Assembly (NCBI RefSeq): GCF_011617705.1
Contig: NZ_CP050154.1
Coordinates: forward strand, 4,154,001 to 4,218,000
Direction of reading: 5' to 3'
From: Brevibacterium limosum
Lineage (GTDB): Bacteria; Actinomycetota; Actinomycetes; Actinomycetales; Brevibacteriaceae
Length of the DNA stretch: 64,000 nt
Shown: positions 59,954-64,000 of the stretch, piece by piece
Numbering within the stretch: the first letter of the stretch is position 1
How the letters are laid out: every line of letters starts with the position of its first letter
The notes under the pieces: model-generated
What the model was told of the DNA's origin: nothing
The model's database searches: none
The model's input: the letters and a program-made list of their open reading frames with translations, nothing else
Made by a program: the position numbers and the translations under genes

Positions 59954-60652
59954 TCAGAGGCCGAGGCCTGCCATCTTCCAGGCCCCTCCGGCCAGCATGA
60001 GCACCACCAAGCCGACCGACGTCGCCGTGAACACCAGTGTCCGCGACTGCCGGGGTCCCAGCAGGCCCGCACAGCCGAGGACGAACCCGGTGATCAGACC
60101 GCCGAGGTGGGACTCCCAAGACACGCCCGCGACGAGGAACCCGTAGCCGAAGTTGAGCGCGACGAACACGAGAACCCCGGCGATGTTCCGGTCGAGCCGT
60201 CGGGTGGGGGCCAAGAGCACGCCGACGATCGCGAACACCGCGCCCGAGGCTCCGATGTGGTTCGTCACCCAATCGGTGCTGAAGGGGTCGGCCAGCAGGA
60301 GCACCATGGCCGAACCGCCAGCGGTGCCGACGATGTAGACGGCGAGGAACTTCCAATGACCCAGCGCCCGCTCGACGAAGGAACCGAAGAAGAACAGTCC
60401 GATCATGTTCGCCAGCAGGTGGAACGGTGAGGGCTGCTCGTGGACGAGGGCGACCGTGAGCACTCGCCACGGCTGTTCGAGGGTGAGTGCCGGAACGAAG
60501 CTCAGCGGTCGCAGCAGGTCGAAGCCGGGAATCAGCTCTGCCAGGAACGCCACCGTGGTGACGATGAGGAGCGTGCGGGTGACCAGCGGCGGGGATGCAG
60601 AGAGGGCCCGGCCGGTTTCCCGTGCCGAGCCCTCTTCAGGTGTGTCCATCAC
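59954..60652 (-). CDS. Rhomboid-family intramembrane serine protease
   Basis: A protein of 232 residues with six or seven spans. PWRVLTVALVHEQPSPFHLLANMIGLFFFGSFVERALG carries the family HxxxN motif; NHIGASGAVFAIVGVLL contains the catalytic Ser (GASGA); SWESHLGGLITGFVLG contains the catalytic His. Rhomboids cleave transmembrane substrates; its targets are unknown. The rhomboid gene at this place, next to cyclophilin and crgA, is part of the conserved origin-proximal block of actinobacteria. ATG 60652 or 60649 can start it. Confidence 0.93.
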   Translation of the reverse strand: MMDTPEEGSARETGRALSASPPLVTRTLLIVTTVAFLAELIPGFDLLRPLSFVPALTLEQPWRVLTVALVHEQPSPFHLLANMIGLFFFGSFVERALGHWKFLAVYIVGTAGGSAMVLLLADPFSTDWVTNHIGASGAVFAIVGVLLAPTRRLDRNIAGVLVFVALNFGYGFLVAGVSWESHLGGLITGFVLGCAGLLGPRQSRTLVFTATSVGLVVLMLAGGAWKMAGLGL

Positions 60653-60687
60653 ACCATGGTACTCAGTGGTCCCTCAAGGACGGTGAC

Positions 60688-61230
60688 TCACTTCGCGGTG
60701 ATGTCGACCTTCTCGATGACGACCGGCTCGACCGGCTTGTCCATCGCAGCGGTGGGCACACTCTCGATCTCGTCGACGACCCGCTGCGAGGCTTCGTCGG
60801 CGACCTCACCGAAGATGGTGTGCTTGCCGTTGAGCCACGGGGTCTCGGCGGTGCTGATGAAGAACTGCGAGCCGTTGGTGCCGCGTCCCATCTGCTTGCC
60901 GGCGTTGGCCATGGCCAGCAGGTACTTGCGATCGAACTGCAGCTCGGGGTGGATCTCGTCGTCGAAGGTGTAGCCGGGTCCGCCGGTGCCGGTGCCCAGC
61001 GGGCAGCCGCCCTGGATCATGAAGTTCGAGATGATGCGGTGGAAGCCGAGGCCGTCGTAGAAGGGGCGCTTGGTCGGCTCACCGGTCGAGGGATCGGTGA
61101 ATTCCCGCTCACCCTGGGCGAGTTCGACGAAGTTGGCCACGGTCTTCGGAGCATGGTTGCCGAAGAGATCGATGGTGATGTCACCGTGGTTGGTGTGCAG
61201 GACTGCGGTATGCGTTGAGGCTGTAGTCAT
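60688..61230 (-). CDS. ppiA: Cyclophilin-type peptidyl-prolyl isomerase (PpiA)
   Basis: A cytoplasmic cyclophilin of 180 residues. Active-site segments FYDGLGFHRIISNFMIQGGCP, LLAMANAGKQMGRGTNGSQFFIS and WLNGKHTIFGEV are complete, including the catalytic Arg in FHRI. Typical bacterial length, no signal peptide. It speeds up prolyl peptide bond isomerisation in folding. It lies 36 bases upstream of the rhomboid gene on the same strand and is divergent from the next plus-strand gene, as in other actinobacteria. Confidence 0.95.
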   Translation of the reverse strand: MTTASTHTAVLHTNHGDITIDLFGNHAPKTVANFVELAQGEREFTDPSTGEPTKRPFYDGLGFHRIISNFMIQGGCPLGTGTGGPGYTFDDEIHPELQFDRKYLLAMANAGKQMGRGTNGSQFFISTAETPWLNGKHTIFGEVADEASQRVVDEIESVPTAAMDKPVEPVVIEKVDITAK

Positions 61231-61352
61231 GACCTCATTCTTCCACGGCGAGGCGGCGAATGCAGTTCCGCACCAGGTCCATTGCCCAACCTGTCAGGCG
61301 ATCCGCAGACAATTCGATGACATCCGCTGTCCACAGTCTTGCCCCTAGGCCG

Positions 61353-61369
61353 TAGACTGGTCAGTGATC
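61353..61369 (+). promoter_or_regulatory. Promoter element shared with crgA
   Basis: TAGACTGGTCAGTGATC matches the crgA element at 58774-58790 in 15 of 17 bases. TAGACT would be the -10 and transcription would begin near 61365, about 40 bases before ATG 61407. Confidence 0.5.
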
Positions 61370-61406
61370 ACCTTGACCACCGACATCTAAGGATTGGGAA
61401 CTGTTT

Positions 61407-62147
61407 ATGTCGAAGAAGCCCACCCGAGATCAGCTCACTTCGAAGCTCGATTCCGCGAAGCAGACGTCACTCCGAGTCCTGGCAGATGCCAGCGAGAACG
61501 CAGCCCCGAAGCTGCGTGATGCCGCTGACAAGGCCCGCCCTCAGGTCGAGGCGCTGGCTGGCAAGGCCGAAGAGTTCGCTGAGAAGGCACGTCCGCAGGT
61601 CGAAGCCCTGGCCGACAAGGCCAATGACCAGGTCCACTCCTGGGCCGACAAGCTCGAGGCCTACCGCCCCGAAGCCACCGAACGCGCCGGCAAATTCGCC
61701 TCGAACGCCGCGACTTCGCTGTCCGGTGTCGAGACCCCGAAGCTCATCGATGATCTGGCCGTCCGCCTCACCGGCGACAAGAAGGCCATGAAGAAGGCCC
61801 GCAAGGCTCTCGCCAACGCCGGAAAGCGCATCGAAAAGGACACCGCCCGCAAGTCCGGTGGCGGAAAGGCCGCTCTCGTGTGGACCCTCGTCATCGGTTC
61901 GGCCGCAGGAATCGGCTACTACGTGTGGAAGAAGGCCCAGCCGGTCGAGGATCCCTGGTCGACCCCGCTGCCGAACAACCGTCCCGCCGATGCCCGTCCG
62001 GTCGGTTCGACCCCGGCTTCGCGCGAGGCAGCTGCCACCGAGGTCTCGCAGACCGCGGTGCCCTCCACCAAGGCAGAGGCCACGGACGAGGTCCCCGCTC
62101 CGAAGCCGGCTGTCAAGCCCGCCGAGGATACTGACGCCAAGCACTGA
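61407..62147 (+). CDS. Uncharacterised membrane-anchored repeat protein
   Basis: A protein of 246 residues. Residues 1-110 are amphipathic helical heptad-like repeats (DKARPQVEALAGKAEEFAEK, ARPQVEALADKANDQVHSW), resembling apolipoprotein or late-embryogenesis-type helices. A basic stretch (KKAMKKARKALANAGKRIEK) comes before one membrane span (about 152-170, VWTLVIGSAAGIGYYVW) and a Pro/Ala/Thr-rich C-terminal 75 residues. No named family assigned; similar small proteins are found in actinobacterial origin-proximal blocks. It may act at the membrane as a coiled-coil linker. Start ATG 61407, terminator at 62183. Confidence 0.75.
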   Translation: MSKKPTRDQLTSKLDSAKQTSLRVLADASENAAPKLRDAADKARPQVEALAGKAEEFAEKARPQVEALADKANDQVHSWADKLEAYRPEATERAGKFASNAATSLSGVETPKLIDDLAVRLTGDKKAMKKARKALANAGKRIEKDTARKSGGGKAALVWTLVIGSAAGIGYYVWKKAQPVEDPWSTPLPNNRPADARPVGSTPASREAAATEVSQTAVPSTKAEATDEVPAPKPAVKPAEDTDAKH

Positions 62148-62182
62148 GTCACTCAGGCGAATCATCAGATTCGCGTGACCGT

Positions 62183-62221
62183 CACCGAGGCGGCCCACCA
62201 CAATGGTGGGCCGCCTCGGTG
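62183..62221 (+). terminator. Terminator, perfect 18-bp stem
   Basis: Left arm 62183-62200 and right arm 62204-62221, a 3-base loop (CAA) and TTTAT following. It is typical of a Rho-independent terminator for the repeat-protein gene that ends at 62147. Confidence 0.85.
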
Positions 62222-62239
62222 TTTATGTGGGTGTTGAGT

Positions 62240-62311
62240 CCTTCTTGCTACCTGACGGCGGCCCAGCAACCTGGCGCCAGGTTGCTGGGCCGCCGTCAGG
62301 TAGCAAGAAGG
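62240..62311. repeat. Perfect 72-bp palindrome (36-bp arms, no loop)
   Basis: Left arm 62240-62275 and right arm 62276-62311 are exactly complementary with the centre GGC|GCC. It starts 19 bases after the terminator and ends 11 bases before the MFS gene stop. On the minus strand it would fold into a hairpin directly after that gene, so it could terminate it, but its length and perfection exceed normal terminators. Confidence 0.9.
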
Positions 62312-62321
62312 GAGGGCGAGC

Positions 62322-63605
62322 CTATTCGGGGTCGAGGACCTCACGCCCGCCGCGGGGGAAGCCTCCGGCCCTGCGGGCGGCCAAGAGACCGGTGATCGTG
62401 AATGCGAGGGTGGCGGCGAGGATGAGCAGCAGCGGTGCCGTCCACCCGGCTGTGGCCGTGTTGAGCCAACCGGCGAACGGCGGGGCCAAGGTCGCGGCGA
62501 GGTAGCCACCGAACTGCACGCGCGCCGAAGCGGACGCGGTCTGGGCGTCGCTGCCGGCGGTGCGGGCGATGATCGAGAAGATCGCCGTGAACCCGCCGCC
62601 TTGGGCGATTCCGCCGGTCGTCGCCCACAGCCAGTAGGCGCCGGGGGCCGCCAGAAGCCCCACGGGCAGGGACAGCCAGAGCACGGCGACGATCGCCACG
62701 GGCACCCACGGCTTCGTCTTCACGGCCAGCAGCGGCACCCCGAACGCGCCGAGGATCGCAGCGATCTGGAACAGGGACGCCGTACTTCCGGCGGCGGTCG
62801 GGGCGAGCCCGATGGTGTCTCCGAGGTAGCTCGGCAGCCAGGTCGTCGTCGCATAGTAGGCGGTCGACTGCCCGGAGAACGTGATGATGAGCAGGGCGAT
62901 GATCAACCGGAAGGAAGCGGGAGCCTCGGCCCACGACTGCTTCGCGGCGGGGGCGGCCGCCTCGGCGGCGGAAGGATTCTCGGCGGATTCGGCCGCGGCA
63001 GCGCGTGCGGCTTCTCCCTCGCGGCGCACGCGCGTCCGGATGAGCACCATCCAGAAGCCGAGGCCGATGAAGGCGAGACCGCCCCATGCGGCCAGCGCCC
63101 AGCGCCAACCGAAGGCCTCGGCCAGCGGGCCGGTGCCGATGAGGGTGGCCATCGAACCGACGTTCATCATCGCCGAGTACAGGCCGGTGACCATCGACAC
63201 CTGTTCCCACGGGACCTCGCGGCGGATGATGACGGGCACGACGATATTGCCCAAGGTGATCGCCAGACCGATGATGCCGGTGCCCACGAGCACGAGCCAG
63301 GACGGGCCGACCGAACGCAGAACGGTGCCCAGCAGGACACCGGTCAGGCACGCGAGAACCGTGACTTCGGCGCCGAGGCGGGTGATGAACTTCCCCGCCA
63401 GCGGCGTGGCCAGCGCAAACAGCAGAACCGGCAGGCCCGTGAGCAGACCGAGCCCGGCCGCGGTGAACCCCGTGCCCTCCTGAATGGCAGGCAGGATCGC
63501 CGTCGGCGCGATGATCGGGGTGCGCAGGTTGAGGGCGAGGATGACGATGCCCAGAACGATCCAGGGCAGCATCCTCTTGGCAGAAGGTCGCTGAGGCGAA
63601 CTCAC
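62322..63605 (-). CDS. MFS transporter (CynX/NimT-like)
   Basis: A 427-residue transporter with about twelve spans. IVILALNLRTPIIAPTAILPAIQE is the family start, then LLTGLPVLLFALATPLAGKFI, a Glu/Ala-rich cytoplasmic loop in mid-protein (about 195-230), GQSTAYYATTTWLPSYLGDTIG and a final hydrophilic end. CynX-type members move cyanate, 2-nitroimidazole or unknown small compounds. The start is GTG 63605, overlapping the argS stop by 4 bases, so it is co-transcribed with argS. Substrate unknown. Confidence 0.88.
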   Translation of the reverse strand: MSSPQRPSAKRMLPWIVLGIVILALNLRTPIIAPTAILPAIQEGTGFTAAGLGLLTGLPVLLFALATPLAGKFITRLGAEVTVLACLTGVLLGTVLRSVGPSWLVLVGTGIIGLAITLGNIVVPVIIRREVPWEQVSMVTGLYSAMMNVGSMATLIGTGPLAEAFGWRWALAAWGGLAFIGLGFWMVLIRTRVRREGEAARAAAAESAENPSAAEAAAPAAKQSWAEAPASFRLIIALLIITFSGQSTAYYATTTWLPSYLGDTIGLAPTAAGSTASLFQIAAILGAFGVPLLAVKTKPWVPVAIVAVLWLSLPVGLLAAPGAYWLWATTGGIAQGGGFTAIFSIIARTAGSDAQTASASARVQFGGYLAATLAPPFAGWLNTATAGWTAPLLLILAATLAFTITGLLAARRAGGFPRGGREVLDPE

Positions 63606-64000
63606 ATCCGCTCGGGAACGCGGATGCCGAGCACTCCGAGACCGGCCTGGAGGACCTCGAGCACGATCGCCGAGAGACGCAGACGGGAGTCGCGCAGCTC
63701 TTCGGTCTCGGCGATGAGCACCGGGCACTGCTCGTAGAAAGAGGTGAATGCCTGGGCGAGATCGAACAGGTACGTGCACAGCCGGTGGGGCGTCGACCCG
63801 GTGGCCGCCTCGGTGAGCACATCTGCGAAGCCGAGGAGGATAAGCGCGAGCTCACGTTCGGCCGTCTCACCGAGGCTGATCGCAGCGTTCGCCACCTGGG
63901 AGGCATCGACGCCTTCGGCCTCGGCCCTGCGGCCGATGGAGCGGATGCGGGCACCGGCGTACTGCAGGTACGGGGCGGTGTTGCCGATGGGGGCGAGCAT
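63602..64000 (-). CDS. argS: Arginyl-tRNA synthetase, C-terminal part (5' end outside window)
   Basis: 132 codons visible, reading in from the right edge. NTAPYLQYAGARIRSI is the conserved segment before the DALR anticodon-binding domain; AAISLGETAERELALILLGFADVL, TYLFDLAQAFTSFYEQCPVL and LEVLQAGLGVLGIRVPERM are the helical DALR core and the typical C-terminal MPERM-like end. It charges tRNA-Arg. The stop overlaps the start of the MFS gene. Confidence 0.95.
   Translation of the reverse strand: MLAPIGNTAPYLQYAGARIRSIGRRAEAEGVDASQVANAAISLGETAERELALILLGFADVLTEAATGSTPHRLCTYLFDLAQAFTSFYEQCPVLIAETEELRDSRLRLSAIVLEVLQAGLGVLGIRVPERM

Overview
The window is a stretch of high-GC actinobacterial chromosome, most likely from a Micrococcales member of the Brevibacterium type (an inference). 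The evidence is the GC-rich third codon positions, GTG/TTG starts, one-to-four-base gene overlaps, the origin-proximal fhaA-fhaB-pstP-rodA-pbpA-pknA-pknB block, a CrgA protein, a class E sortase and a complete mevalonate operon. I found no phage, insertion sequence, CRISPR array or rRNA. There is one tRNA, tRNA-Leu(CAG).

1-14.3 kb is a metabolic region of short operons and local regulators. It has an aldehyde dehydrogenase cut by the window start, an alanine/glycine symporter, an ACC deaminase followed by an AceE-like 2-oxoacid dehydrogenase E1, and a divergent GntR regulator with a strong palindromic operator. Next come a secreted CE1/LpqC-like esterase, a second GntR regulator, a creatininase-family hydrolase, an AbgT transporter, a convergent M20-type amidase and a LysR regulator. 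Two almost identical 17-bp palindromes lie before the esterase and before the second GntR gene, so the two units are probably co-regulated.

14.6-22.4 kb holds a DUF6230-DUF6114-acidic exported protein operon, a class I glutamine amidotransferase, two small membrane proteins, and a divergent purine unit (8-oxoguanine deaminase-like amidohydrolase and NCS2 permease) whose intergenic region carries nested palindromes. 22.4-38.2 kb is a mixed set: a DUF222/HNH protein, HAD phosphatase, M50 peptidase, Gfo/Idh/MocA oxidoreductase, PhzF protein, ICMT-like membrane methyltransferase, DUF1905/YdeI protein, two adjacent VanZ paralogs, a zinc alcohol dehydrogenase, an actinobacterial PolA-like polymerase, a GlcD-type flavoprotein, and a DGPF protein with an ECF42-type sigma factor.

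38.2-44.9 kb is the mevalonate operon, in the order mevalonate kinase, diphosphomevalonate decarboxylase, phosphomevalonate kinase, type 2 IPP isomerase, HMG-CoA reductase, HMG-CoA synthase. Together they convert acetoacetyl-CoA plus acetyl-CoA to IPP/DMAPP. The synthase carries an unusual Ala/Ser/Gly insertion. 44.9-46.1 kb is an unusual non-coding tract with degenerate tandem repeats, long hairpins and the tRNA.

46.1-55.8 kb is the cell-wall growth and Ser/Thr phosphorylation operon. Its PknA has a PASTA-like domain and a long Ser/Asp/Gly tail. 55.8-64 kb holds a GyrI-like protein, pabA/trpG, a 54-residue membrane protein, the class E sortase, an N-terminally extended CrgA, a rhomboid protease, a cyclophilin, a repeat-containing membrane protein, an MFS transporter and the 3' part of argS. 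This part also has a cluster of DnaA-box-like sequences, a 62-bp hairpin and a perfect 72-bp palindrome.
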